Shown here: positions 17,601 to 24,209 of the stretch, piece by piece
Position numbering within the stretch: position 1 is the first letter of the stretch
Layout: each line of letters opens with the position of its first letter
Assembly: GCA_013001045.1 (NCBI GenBank)
Contig: JABDNG010000055.1
Span: forward strand, 1-54,973
Direction: 5' to 3'
DNA: 54,973 bases
Origin: Woeseiaceae bacterium
GTDB lineage: Bacteria > Pseudomonadota > Gammaproteobacteria > Steroidobacterales > Woeseiaceae
The notes under the pieces: model-generated
The model's database searches: none
Told to the model about the DNA's origin: nothing
What the model saw: the letters and a program-made list of their open reading frames with translations, nothing else
Translations under genes and position numbers: made by a program

Positions 17601-17781
17601 GTGGACGCAGCTCGCGTCTTCGGTCGCCGGCGGTCTCGCATTCGCGACGGTCCTGACGCTGTTGCTAACGCCGAGCCTCTTGATGATCCAGGCGAACATG
17701 GTGCAGCGCTGGCACCGGCGGCGCAGCGCGCCGGCGGAACACCAGGCAGGCGGTAAGTCCGAGCAAGAGGAACCAGCTTAG
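14620..17781 (+). CDS. RND efflux pump, inner-membrane permease
   Basis: 1053 residues, full AcrB-superfamily length, with the duplicated 6-TM plus large periplasmic loop layout. TM4 reads VGMLVDGAIVVTE (about 393-405): one Asp is kept but the second Asp of the AcrB pair is Gly. TM10 reads VVNNNIVFID (about 922-931), without the AcrB Lys. This divergent proton relay marks a separate RND branch rather than a broken gene, since the remainder is intact. The pump exports unknown, probably amphiphilic or xenobiotic, substrates under PadR control. Its C-terminal 117 nt overlap the converging gene for a GlyGly-CTERM protein. Confidence 0.94.
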   Translation: MDIIELAMLRSRTVILSLLVVLIGGIVAYVTIPKEAEPDIEIPVIYVSVEHDGISPEDSERLLVRPLEQELRSIEGVKEMTASAYEGGANVQLEFDAGIDTKQALQDVREKVDLAKAKLPGETDEPTVHEVKMSRFDPMLVLNLAGNVPERTLTSIAKDLQEKLEALGGVLEVNLVGTREELMEVVVDPLAMESYGLDQAQIISFVSRNNRLVAAGALHSSEGRFPVKVPGVFESADDVLNMPIKAVGERIVHFKDIAQVRRTYKDAESIARLNGKPALAIEVVQRAGANVIDTVAEVKAIVEEERAYWPAEIDIVASRDKSKDVNEMLSELQNNVIAAVLLVFIVIIGILGIRSALLVGVAIPGSFLMGILIIGSFGITINMMVLFALIMAVGMLVDGAIVVTEMADRRMAEGESRHDAYSRAAIRMAWPIIASTCTTLAAFVPLALWPGMSGEFMKYLPITLIAVLSASLVMALLFVPTLGSIFGRTGANTAEARHNLTAAETGDLDSVTGFTGRYVRFLKRSLRRPWLNVGAVSALLVSIYIAFMVIGKGIEYFPDIEQPFGMVDIRARGDLSVEERDFLVRQVEERVLDMPEIEFLYAKTGSSDQGAEDQIGSLTLNYVDWSERRPADDILADIRERTADLVGIRIETRKPDSGPPQGKPIRIEFASRFPDLLNQALIDIRDVMEQHDGIVNIEDSRPLPGIEWQVKVDRAEAARFGADISLVGAMIQLVTNGIKIGEYRPNDSDDEIDIRVRYPEDKRSLEQIDELRIPSEQGLIPISTFIDRVPAQKVSTIRRIDMRRTLSIDADVASDYLVADVVAELRELIPTLDIDPRVSAVFAGSTQDQEEDMAFLERAMMMALAIMAIILVTQFNSIYQAGLILTAVLFSTGGVLLGHLLMGKPFGVIMSSVGVITLAGIVVNNNIVFIDTYNVLRSRGEAAYDAILRTCAIRLRPVLLTTVTTIVGLMPMVLGINVNLIDREVSIGAPSSQWWTQLASSVAGGLAFATVLTLLLTPSLLMIQANMVQRWHRRRSAPAEHQAGGKSEQEEPA

Positions 17782-18483
17782 CGAACCGCCACCGCCCGAG
17801 TTGACGACGATCTGCGTCGTGCCCGGGGCCGGCGCATCGCGGTCGAGATCCTCGAGCGGCAGGATCGCCAGCTCGGACGTTTCATCGGGCCCAATGCTCG
17901 CGACGAAGGCGTTGTCGTAGGCATCGTATAGTTCGATCAGTATGTCGTAGTTTCCGGTCGGGTAGCCTGCTACCAGGTCTGTTTCAACGATGTATTCATC
18001 CGATGCGGACGTGCCGAATATCGTGAACGTTTCTGTCTCCGCGTACTCGTTCCAATCGCCGTATTCGTAGCTGAGATAGAGCACAGCGTAGACGTCAGCA
18101 ACATCGTAATAGGTGTCTGCATCAAATAGCAGATTGATGCCCGCATAATAGCCGTCGCGATCCTGGTCTGAGAAAAGCTCGACGTCGGCCGTGTAGAACC
18201 AGAAGTCCGTATTCGGCGCCGCTGCGTTAGTGACAGAGGTCTTCTGCTGATCTTTGCTTCGAGTCGGCTTGTTGCGAGCACCGGACAGCGTCAACGCGCC
18301 ATATTCATCGGTAGACGGTTCCATATCGGCCTTCGCGCCGCCCTGGCTGACGAGACCCTCGGACGTGACGCTGATTCGCTCTTCGTCGTCTGAGGCGAGT
18401 GCCGGCTGACCTGCAATAACCAGCAAGGCCATTGCAACAGGCAATCCGAAAGCACTCGGCTTTTTTCCTTTCGCGTAGTTCAT
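17665..18483 (-). CDS. choice-of-anchor H family surface protein with GlyGly-CTERM tail
   Basis: 272 residues from ATG 18483 (AGGA upstream). Signal peptide AFGLPVAMALLVIAGQPALA. The central domain has the choice-of-anchor H pattern: DFWFYTADVELFSDQDRDGYY, then VYAVLYLSYEYGDWNEYAET, then a GYPTGNYDILIELYD strand pair and an LPLEDLDRD segment. The C-terminal sorting signal has a Gly-rich stretch (SGGGG), a hydrophobic helix (SLSWFLLLGLTACLVF) and an RRR cluster, as in GlyGly-CTERM substrates of rhombosortase. Unusually, ~20 more residues follow the Arg cluster; this extension is encoded antisense to the RND pump end. Surface location is inferred; the function is unknown. Confidence 0.82.
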   Translation of the reverse strand: MNYAKGKKPSAFGLPVAMALLVIAGQPALASDDEERISVTSEGLVSQGGAKADMEPSTDEYGALTLSGARNKPTRSKDQQKTSVTNAAAPNTDFWFYTADVELFSDQDRDGYYAGINLLFDADTYYDVADVYAVLYLSYEYGDWNEYAETETFTIFGTSASDEYIVETDLVAGYPTGNYDILIELYDAYDNAFVASIGPDETSELAILPLEDLDRDAPAPGTTQIVVNSGGGGSLSWFLLLGLTACLVFRRRAAPPVPALHHVRLDHQEARR

Positions 18484-18618
18484 GTCCGTGTCCTTTTGTT
18501 TGCTGACAGCTTCATTAGAAGGCCCGGACACTGAATCGATGCTGAATCTGTGGGTTTTCGATAACGCTCATGCGACCATGTTCAGCCTGTGTTCAAACAA
18601 CGGCCGGCTCGTTCATTC

Positions 18619-19530
18619 ATGGTTCATGATTCTCACAGCGAACACGTTCGAAAGGCGATCTCCTGGCTCATGCTGGGCGTTGTCGGTGGACTGTTGCTCG
18701 ACCTCTTCGCGAAGGAATTGCTACAAACTTACTCATTGCAGCAGTTCATCCTGATCCGCAGCCTGATCGCAATCTTGTTGCTCCTGAGTATTGCCCCCAG
18801 GTTCGGTGGCTTGCAGTCGCTTCGTACGGATGAAAAAGCGTGGCATCTGCTCAGGACGGTCCTCGCCATCGGCGCGATGTTCGGCTTTTTCTATGGTCTG
18901 TCGCAAATGCCGCTGGTAAATGCGCTCACACTCGGCTACACAGCGCCGCTAATGATGACTGCTCTTTCGGCCTTATTCCTGCGAGAGCCTGTCGGCTGGC
19001 GACGCTGGGCCGCAGTATCGACAGGATTTGTTGGCACACTCATCATGCTTCGGCCAGGCAGCGGCGCGTTTTCGTTCGCTGCGTTCGCCGTGCTCGTTGC
19101 GGCGTTTTGTTACGCGTGCCAGGCGATCACGGCACGCAGACTCTCGAGTACCGAATCGACTCTGTCGCTGTCGTTCTACGTGGTCGTCGGGCCATTGATC
19201 ATTTCGCTCGGCTTGCTCGACGGCAACAGCTGGATGATGCCAGACAGGATCGGCTGGATTCTGTTATTCGGTGCCGGCGTGAGTTCGGTGCTTGCCTGGA
19301 TCGGCCTCGTCAACGGTTACCGAGCGGCATCCCCGGCGCTGCTTGCTCCGTTCGAATACACGGCACTCGTTGGCGGCGCAATCGCCGGCTACCTGATCTG
19401 GGACGAAAAACCCGATCGCTGGGTAGTAATCGGCGCGTTAATCATCGTCGCCTCAGGAATCTTCGTCGTGTACCGTGGCAGAGCGCCGGTATCAGTCGAC
19501 GTCTCCGGCGACGAGACCCGCCACTTGTGA
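18619..19530 (+). CDS. EamA/DMT-superfamily transporter
   Basis: 303 residues from ATG 18619; a GTG 10 codons earlier is also open. Ten hydrophobic segments are evident in two EamA halves: repeat 1 includes LIRSLIAILLLLSIAP, FFYGLSQMPLVNALTLGYTAPLM and LFLREPVGWRRWAAVSTGFVGTLIMLRPG; repeat 2 includes LVNGYRAASPALLAPFEYTALVGGAIAGYLIWDE. These motifs are typical of RhaT/YdcZ-type drug/metabolite exporters such as S-adenosylmethionine or amino-acid exporters. The substrate cannot be assigned. It is divergent from the choice-of-anchor H gene, and its last 39 nt overlap the converging TerB-like gene. Confidence 0.88.
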   Translation: MVHDSHSEHVRKAISWLMLGVVGGLLLDLFAKELLQTYSLQQFILIRSLIAILLLLSIAPRFGGLQSLRTDEKAWHLLRTVLAIGAMFGFFYGLSQMPLVNALTLGYTAPLMMTALSALFLREPVGWRRWAAVSTGFVGTLIMLRPGSGAFSFAAFAVLVAAFCYACQAITARRLSSTESTLSLSFYVVVGPLIISLGLLDGNSWMMPDRIGWILLFGAGVSSVLAWIGLVNGYRAASPALLAPFEYTALVGGAIAGYLIWDEKPDRWVVIGALIIVASGIFVVYRGRAPVSVDVSGDETRHL

Positions 19531-19938
19531 CGGTTTGACATGCAAGGCCCCGGCGACATGGTCAAAAAAGTCTATTTCGAGGACGCTAACAGTACTGTCA
19601 CTGCGAAACACGTCGGCCAGTGCCTGTATCGTCTGTGCGCGGTGTCCCTCGGATAGCTTCTTGTAGACGCTATTCAGATACTTGACCAGGGTCGCCTCAG
19701 CATAGAGGTCGGAGCGCGCAGCAACACGTATGTCCGCCGCGGAGAAATCCTCGCCCGTATGCGCTTTCAAGATTTCACGAACTCGGTCGACTTCGACAGC
19801 CTGGATATTGATATCAGCATCAGCGGCTCGTGCGAGCGTCATCAGCAACACTTCCTTGAACAACTGGTCCTGCTGGTCTCCACTGACTTCTGCGCCGCCG
19901 AAGATTTTGAGTACGTTTTTGAGATCTGCGATCGCCAT
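19492..19938 (-). CDS. TerB-like protein (tellurite-resistance TerB superfamily)
   Basis: 148 residues from ATG 19938 (MAIADLKNVLKIFGG); the upstream in-frame extension has no family support. All-alpha, acidic: EVLLMTLARAADADINIQAVEVDRVREIL gives the first EF-like helix pair, and KLSEGHRAQTIQALADVFRSDSTVSVLEIDFFDHVAGAL the second, matching the TerB/DjlA-N fold with its conserved acidic metal-binding positions. TerB-like proteins occur in stress and phage-defence contexts, but no other ter genes are here. The 3' end overlaps the EamA gene by 39 nt. It may read from a promoter in the AT-rich region upstream (about 20.0-20.12 kb), back to back with the small ORF. Confidence 0.78.
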   Translation of the reverse strand: MAIADLKNVLKIFGGAEVSGDQQDQLFKEVLLMTLARAADADINIQAVEVDRVREILKAHTGEDFSAADIRVAARSDLYAEATLVKYLNSVYKKLSEGHRAQTIQALADVFRSDSTVSVLEIDFFDHVAGALHVKPSQVAGLVAGDVD

Positions 19939-20110
19939 TGATTTTCTCACTCTTTGATTTTGTTGTGTGGCTGCGGTTCCTGCATCGCAGGTAATCACAG
20001 AAGTATACACGGCATTGCGAACCAGGATCATCACTGGGCCGAGGCCGGCCGATAATAATAACCCACAAGATGAAGCAAATTGAAGGCGTTTTTCAGTCTT
20101 ATTTTTTCCT

Positions 20111-20138
20111 TTTAATTTATTGGTTTACGAGACATACT
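20111..20138 (+). promoter_or_regulatory. possible sigma-70 promoter for the small-ORF transcript
   Basis: TTTAAT at 20111-20116 and CATACT at 20133-20138 are 16 nt apart in a locally AT-rich stretch, which would start transcription near 20145 with a ~27 nt leader before the small ORF. Both hexamers are weak matches, so this is tentative. Confidence 0.3.
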
Positions 20139-20171
20139 GAGCGTTGGCTTACAACTGAAAGGAGGTGATCC

Positions 20172-20252
20172 ATGTCTAGTGAGATAACAAAGGTATCGAC
20201 GAAACCGTTGGGTCTGACACGGGCGATGGAGCACCGCCGCATACATAACTAA
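20172..20252 (+). CDS. 26-residue small ORF with a perfect Shine-Dalgarno, unknown microprotein or leader
   Basis: ATG at 20172 is preceded by AGGAGGTGATCC, full-length complement of the 16S rRNA 3' tail, directly against the start. The ORF has 26 codons, begins MSSEITKVSTKPLG and ends AMEHRRIHN-stop. It is basic overall, with no Cys and no membrane segment. A strong factor-independent terminator follows 28 nt after the stop, so the unit is a self-contained ~150-nt transcript in an otherwise empty 425-nt interval. It could be a microprotein, a peptide-modification precursor, or an sRNA whose anti-16S stretch is the functional part. No maturation enzyme lies next to it. I do not recognise the family. 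Confidence 0.5.
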   Translation: MSSEITKVSTKPLGLTRAMEHRRIHN

Positions 20253-20280
20253 CCCTGCCTTTCAGATACAAAATCTCACG

Positions 20281-20312
20281 GAAAGCCGCAGAAATGCGGC
20301 TTTCTTTGTTTT
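20281..20312 (+). terminator. rho-independent terminator of the small-ORF transcript
   Basis: A 10-bp perfect stem, GAAAGCCGCA/TGCGGCTTTC, with a GAAA tetraloop, followed by TTTGTTTT. The T tract is only on the plus strand, so it ends the plus-strand transcript carrying the 26-codon ORF. Confidence 0.88.
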
Positions 20313-20318
20313 AAAGGA

Positions 20319-20344
20319 GGGATGGCGGCCAATACCGCCATCCC
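20319..20344 (-). terminator. terminator-like hairpin downstream of the secreted duplicated-domain gene
   Basis: Perfect 10-bp stem GGGATGGCGG/CCGCCATCCC with a 6-nt loop, 21 nt past the stop of the minus-strand gene ending at 20365. On the minus strand it is followed by TCCTTTAAAAC, a weak T tract, so termination is plausible but less certain than for the neighbouring plus-strand hairpin. Confidence 0.6.
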
Positions 20345-20364
20345 GAATGACATTTCGCGGAGCG

Positions 20365-21138
20365 CTATTCGGCAGCTGGTATGCGGCGGCGAATCACGCC
20401 ATCATACACGCGCGTTATATCGCAGCTGAGCACGCCACCCAGCAACTCGGCATGTTTCTGGTAACCACCACCGTTCGCATAATGGTCGTAGTCCTTACCC
20501 ATATCGGTATGATTATCGTAGCCGTTGACCAGCTTGAAATCGAAATCCGCGTCATCAACACCATAGGCCGGGAACATTACCCAGGTGCCATTCCTGTAGC
20601 CATTTTCGGTCGAGTACGCAGTCCAGGCATCCATTGCCGCGAATACCTCTTCCATGCTATTGCCTTCTACCGCCGAACAGTTCGAGAAGGTCAGCACAAT
20701 GTTGTCCGGTGCTGTCTCACCCGGTGACTCCTTGATCTGCATTGTTGCGAAGTTGCTGTGCGAGTCACAGGTGATGACGCTGGCAAAAGCGGCCGCCTGT
20801 TTGGCGCCATCCTTCATCCAGGCGTCAGCGCCTGCGCCCAGTTCTTCAGCCGACATTGCGGAGCCCAGCCAACCGACATCGAATGTTTTTGCGCCGAAAT
20901 AGTGCGGCGTCAGAGTCATCGCAAAATAATTGTCAGCGCCCTGCTCATCCATGTAGGCACTCCAGCCATCGATGACCTTGTCCAGGTCTGCCGGGCCCTT
21001 GCCCTCGTTATAATTGCAGGTATAAGTTTCGACGGGAGTGATGACGGGCTCCTCGCTCGTCTCCTGCCCGACTGCTGATACGGCACCCAGCGCAAACACC
21101 AGGATGGCCGTCAGATTCACAATAGGAGATTTCTTCAT
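20365..21138 (-). CDS. secreted protein of unknown function with an internal two-fold repeat
   Basis: 257 residues. Signal peptide: MKKS start, hydrophobic core LTAILVFALGAVSA, cleavage near VGQ. The mature protein is acidic, aromatic-rich, and built from two related ~95-residue units, about 38-136 and 149-248. Each has a Cys near its start (TYTCNYNEG; TFSNCSAVEG), a helix with W-x2-Y (DGWSAYMDEQG; DAWTAYSTENG), a Pro-containing strand (TLTPHYFG; WVMFPAYG), a Gly-Gly/Gly-rich turn, and ends V/L-x-T/S-CD. Four Cys suggest one disulfide per unit. The layout suggests a duplicated ferredoxin-like (dimeric alpha/beta barrel) fold, but this is inference. AGAGGA precedes the start. No recognised family and no obvious partner gene. 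Confidence 0.72.
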   Translation of the reverse strand: MKKSPIVNLTAILVFALGAVSAVGQETSEEPVITPVETYTCNYNEGKGPADLDKVIDGWSAYMDEQGADNYFAMTLTPHYFGAKTFDVGWLGSAMSAEELGAGADAWMKDGAKQAAAFASVITCDSHSNFATMQIKESPGETAPDNIVLTFSNCSAVEGNSMEEVFAAMDAWTAYSTENGYRNGTWVMFPAYGVDDADFDFKLVNGYDNHTDMGKDYDHYANGGGYQKHAELLGGVLSCDITRVYDGVIRRRIPAAE

Positions 21139-21224
21139 GTTGTTATCCTCTCTAGTTTATTTTGCGACCGGCGACTTGGCCGGTATTTTTCCAGTATAGG
21201 CGAGAAAGAAAATTCTGCAGATCG

Positions 21225-22493
21225 TCAGGCTACTATTGTAGCCAGCGCGGCTAGTGCTTCATCAATCTCATCGTGGCTGTTGTAATGCACCGGCCCGATT
21301 CGTACCGCACCCCCCGTCTCGTAAATACCCAGCGTCTTGGCAACCTCCACCGCGTAGTTATGACCGCTCCACACAAAGATATTTCGTTCCGCGAGAGACT
21401 TGGCGATATCGGCGGGTGCAACAGAGCCGTGCGTGAACGCGACCGTTGGAACGCGACGCGACATCGCTTCCTTTGCCGTAATCCCCTGTACCGTCACGCC
21501 GTCCAGCTGCAACAGACCGTCGATCAGGTGCTCGGCCAGCGAACACTCGTAATCGAATAACAAGTCCATGGCTGCATGGAGCCGTTGGCGCCGTGCGGAA
21601 AGCTGCGATCGGTCAGCCATGTAGTCCTTAGCCATCGTGTCACCGATCCAGGCGATATAATCGATCGCCGCCGCGACGCCGGCGAAGTCTTCATTGCTTT
21701 GTGTGCCTGTCTCGAAACGGTCGGGAATGCGCTCGGGCGCGGGCCGCACTTTGTATGCTTCGAGCGTCTCGAGCACCGCGCTTCGACCCCACAGAATGCC
21801 CTGATGTGGGCCAAAAAACTTGTACGCAGAACATACCAGGAAGTCGCAGCCGATCGCCTGAACGTCGGTTGCGATGTGCGGCGCCGATTGCACGGCATCG
21901 ATGTAGGTCAACACCCCGGCGTCACGCGCTTTCGCGCAAATTGCGGCGATATCGTTAGTGGTTCCCGTCAGGTTACTCGCGCCACCAACACACAACAGGC
22001 GGGTCTTGTCAGTCAACAAGTCATCGAGCACTTCAAGGTCAAACTCGAACGTCTCTTTGTTGAAGGGCAGCCACTTGATCGTCAGATCCAGGTCGCGCGC
22101 CAGAAGGACCCATGGCCACACGTTCGCATCGTGATCCATTCGTGACAAGACGATTTCATCGCCTGGCTCGAACAAGCGGCCGATGGAGCGCGACATGTGC
22201 ATCGTAATCGTCGTCATATTCTGGCCAAATATGATCTCGTCATTCGATGGTGCGTTCAGAAAATCGGCCATGCGGGCCCGTGCCGAATCGATCATGCGAC
22301 CAGCATCTACTGACGATGCAAAAAAACCGCCGAGGTTTGCATTGCTCTTCAGCAAGCAGTCGGACATTGCCGCGGCCACCCGGCTCGGCACCTGCGTGCC
22401 GGCCGGATTATCGAGATAAATGCGCCGGACACCATTATCCGAAATCGAGAGCGCAGGAAACTGCGATCTCAACAATTCGAGATCAAGAGACAT
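21225..22493 (-). CDS. cysteine desulfurase-like class V aminotransferase-fold protein
   Basis: 422 residues of the class V aminotransferase fold. The PLP lysine sits in FLVCSAYKFFGPHQGILWG (about residue 225), the cofactor Asp/His region in GVLTYIDAVQSAPHIATDVQ (about 195-214), and the N-terminal YLDNPAGTQVP is typical. It matches the VC1184-type cysteine desulfurase-like subgroup (which I recall as TIGR01976) better than IscS or SufS; true desulfurase activity is not established for that subgroup. No isc/suf genes lie nearby. It follows a 68-residue gene by 3 nt and appears to be the last gene of the ECF-sigma operon. Sulfur or selenium transfer is a reasonable but unproven role. Confidence 0.85.
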   Translation of the reverse strand: MSLDLELLRSQFPALSISDNGVRRIYLDNPAGTQVPSRVAAAMSDCLLKSNANLGGFFASSVDAGRMIDSARARMADFLNAPSNDEIIFGQNMTTITMHMSRSIGRLFEPGDEIVLSRMDHDANVWPWVLLARDLDLTIKWLPFNKETFEFDLEVLDDLLTDKTRLLCVGGASNLTGTTNDIAAICAKARDAGVLTYIDAVQSAPHIATDVQAIGCDFLVCSAYKFFGPHQGILWGRSAVLETLEAYKVRPAPERIPDRFETGTQSNEDFAGVAAAIDYIAWIGDTMAKDYMADRSQLSARRQRLHAAMDLLFDYECSLAEHLIDGLLQLDGVTVQGITAKEAMSRRVPTVAFTHGSVAPADIAKSLAERNIFVWSGHNYAVEVAKTLGIYETGGAVRIGPVHYNSHDEIDEALAALATIVA

Positions 22494-22496
22494 GGA

Positions 22497-22703
22497 CTAT
22501 TCCTGTGGTTTTCCGCCCCACTTTTCGCGGTGTGCGTCTTCCGCGCGCTGGCGGACCTTCGCGTGCCTGCGCGTAAGCAGGAGTGAGTCGGGGTCGCAGA
22601 TTTCGGGCCTGATAATTCCGAGATCGCTGGCGGCATCGAAAAGGCTCGGATACCAGCGCTCCCAGTTTGGCAACAAGGCTTCGACTTTGTCGCGAAGAGT
22701 CAT
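22497..22703 (-). CDS. small conserved-looking protein of unknown function
   Basis: 68 residues from ATG 22703 (MTLRDKVEALLPNWERWYP); a longer frame upstream would overlap the anti-sigma-like gene implausibly. Features are two Trp in the first third, a predicted helix pair, and a charged C-terminal tail (TRRHAKVRQRAEDAHREKW). No signal peptide or membrane segment. It lies between the anti-sigma-like gene (43 nt upstream) and the desulfurase-like gene (3 nt downstream), so it is probably in the same transcript. No function can be given. Confidence 0.6.
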   Translation of the reverse strand: MTLRDKVEALLPNWERWYPSLFDAASDLGIIRPEICDPDSLLLTRRHAKVRQRAEDAHREKWGGKPQE

Positions 22704-22746
22704 GGCCTGAATGTAACCGAGCCACCCGCCTATGACAAACGTAAAG

Positions 22747-23085
22747 CTAATCTTCGAGCGTACGCAATCCAAGCAGGCAGGCCACAAGCAACATCGCGCC
22801 GAGTACTATGGTCGGCATCTGTGGAATGACTTCGGTCGTTACACCAAGCAATTCCTTCGGCAGCAGCGATGACAGGCCCGCAACAGCCGTCACAAGACCC
22901 ACCAGCGGTTTGATGGCGACTCCGCCGCCAATCAAGACGGCGACAGGCAACGCCAGGCGTTGCAACCACAAGCGACGGCGAATTTTGCCGACAACCCTGG
23001 CGCTGAAGCCATCGTCCGCAACAGGCGCCGAGTCCAACAGGGACTCAAGAAAGCGATCCTCCGCATCTTTGATTCTTTCAGCCAT
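22747..23085 (-). CDS. putative membrane anti-sigma factor of the adjacent ECF sigma
   Basis: 112 residues from ATG 23085, which overlaps the sigma-factor stop by 8 nt. The N-terminal cytoplasmic part (about 1-38) is a charged helix (RIKDAEDRFLESLLDSAP) like small anti-sigma domains. Two hydrophobic segments follow (LALPVAVLIGGGVAIKPLVGLVTAVAGL and MPTIVLGAMLLVACLLGL). No zinc-binding HxxxCxxC motif is present, so it is not of the ZAS type. The role rests mainly on position: membrane proteins coupled to ECF sigma genes usually hold the sigma inactive. The inducing signal is unknown. Confidence 0.68.
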   Translation of the reverse strand: MAERIKDAEDRFLESLLDSAPVADDGFSARVVGKIRRRLWLQRLALPVAVLIGGGVAIKPLVGLVTAVAGLSSLLPKELLGVTTEVIPQMPTIVLGAMLLVACLLGLRTLED

Positions 23086-23629
23086 ATTGATGATCTTTGA
23101 TGTCAAAACTCGTCCTGATCTTCTCTTTACCACGAAAAATCACAGATTTCACTGTCCCGACGGGCATCGACGTCGCGTCGCTGATCTCCCTGTGTGACAG
23201 CCCGCACGCATAGGACATGACGATGATCGCGCGTTCTTCGTCGTTCAAAACAGCGAGTAGCTTGTCCAGATCCGTCACCTCGTCGGACTGGACGCTGTAA
23301 TTGCGTCCTTCCATCTCCGACGCGTGTGCGGCCTGCTCAAGTATCTCGGCATAACGTTTCGACTTCCGTTTTGACTGCAGAAACGTTGTGTACGCGACTT
23401 TTAACAACCAGCCGATGAACGACCCCCGACCTGAGTAGGTATGCAATTTGGTCCAGGCGTGCATGAAACAATCCTGAGACAGATCGTCGGCCAGCGCGAT
23501 ATCGCGCGTCAGCTTACGCAGAAAATTTCGCACCTGCGACTGGTGACGCCGTACGAGTTCGCCGAAGGCGGTCGTGTCCTGACTGGAGACAATCCTTGCA
23601 ACGAGCTCATTGTCTTCGCCGCTGATCAA
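23078..23629 (-). CDS. ECF-type RNA polymerase sigma factor
   Basis: 183 residues, with region 2 and region 4 only. Region 2: FGELVRRHQSQVRNFLRKLTRD and DDLSQDCFMHAWTKLHTYSGRGSFIGWLLKVAYTTFLQSKRK (about 20-95) has the usual D-x-AEDL-like core recognition and FR/GSFIGWL -10 binding segment. Region 4: LNDEERAIIVMSYACGLSHREISDATSMPVGTVKS (about 130-165) is a clear HTH. It lies between a DUF6249-like membrane protein (17 nt upstream) and the putative anti-sigma (8 nt overlap), all on the minus strand. It probably directs transcription of its own operon and a stress regulon; the target promoter was not identified. Confidence 0.93.
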   Translation of the reverse strand: MISGEDNELVARIVSSQDTTAFGELVRRHQSQVRNFLRKLTRDIALADDLSQDCFMHAWTKLHTYSGRGSFIGWLLKVAYTTFLQSKRKSKRYAEILEQAAHASEMEGRNYSVQSDEVTDLDKLLAVLNDEERAIIVMSYACGLSHREISDATSMPVGTVKSVIFRGKEKIRTSFDIKDHQYG

Positions 23630-23646
23630 CTTACAGCGCCCTGTCC

Positions 23647-24015
23647 TCAGCCGCGGTCGGTGAATCGATGCAGAATCATGTAAGCGATACCGATCGCAAA
23701 CGGAAATGCTGATATGCCCATGAAAATACGCGACACCTCACCTTCGTCATCGGGAATCCCGAAACCGAACGACACGAGCGCCACGGCAATGGCCAGCCAG
23801 ATCACACCGAGACGCAGATCCTTGTACTTGCTCGGCTTTGGATGCCCAAGGCGGTCGATTACTTCCGGCGTCAGTTCCTGCCCCTTGTCCAGCGCCATGC
23901 GAAACGTCTGCTGCATTTCGCTACGCGCGCGATAACGCAGCCAGAAAAAGACACACACTACGACCGTCAGCCCGATAAACATGACAATCGGTACCCATTC
24001 AACATTGTTCATCAT
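23647..24015 (-). CDS. two-TM membrane protein, DUF6249-like
   Basis: About 122 residues from the Met at 24015, seven nt after a GGAG; the ATG at 24021 sits too close to that Shine-Dalgarno. A TM segment near the N-terminus (WVPIVMFIGLTVVVCVFFWLRY) is followed by a cytoplasmic stretch typical of DUF6249 proteins (MQQTFRMALDKGQELTPEVIDRLG) and a pair of hydrophobic segments (LRLGVIWLAIAVALVSFGFG and FPFAIGIAYMILH). Such proteins recur beside ECF sigma factors, but their role is unknown. It heads the five-gene minus-strand operon, so it may take part in sensing or be the first output. Confidence 0.78.
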   Translation of the reverse strand: MMNNVEWVPIVMFIGLTVVVCVFFWLRYRARSEMQQTFRMALDKGQELTPEVIDRLGHPKPSKYKDLRLGVIWLAIAVALVSFGFGIPDDEGEVSRIFMGISAFPFAIGIAYMILHRFTDRG

Positions 24016-24209
24016 TTTCATACTCCATTCTTGCTGTTCAGCTAGTCTTCACTGTTTTAGATGATCGTCGCGACAAATTTGGATGCATGAAAATAAGTTT
24101 TTGTTTTTATTGATATAATTATAGCAGTCGTGGCGAGAAAAGGACCCGGTGCTCCACGAATTGGTCGACATTTAGACCCTGAAACGTAAATCCGGCGTTT
24201 ACACCGGGC

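Noticed and set aside
21167..21190. A hairpin ACCGGC/GCCGGT followed by ATTTTT.
   Set aside because: The T tract is on the plus strand, where no gene ends; the 6-bp stem does not serve either minus-strand neighbour. It may be chance.
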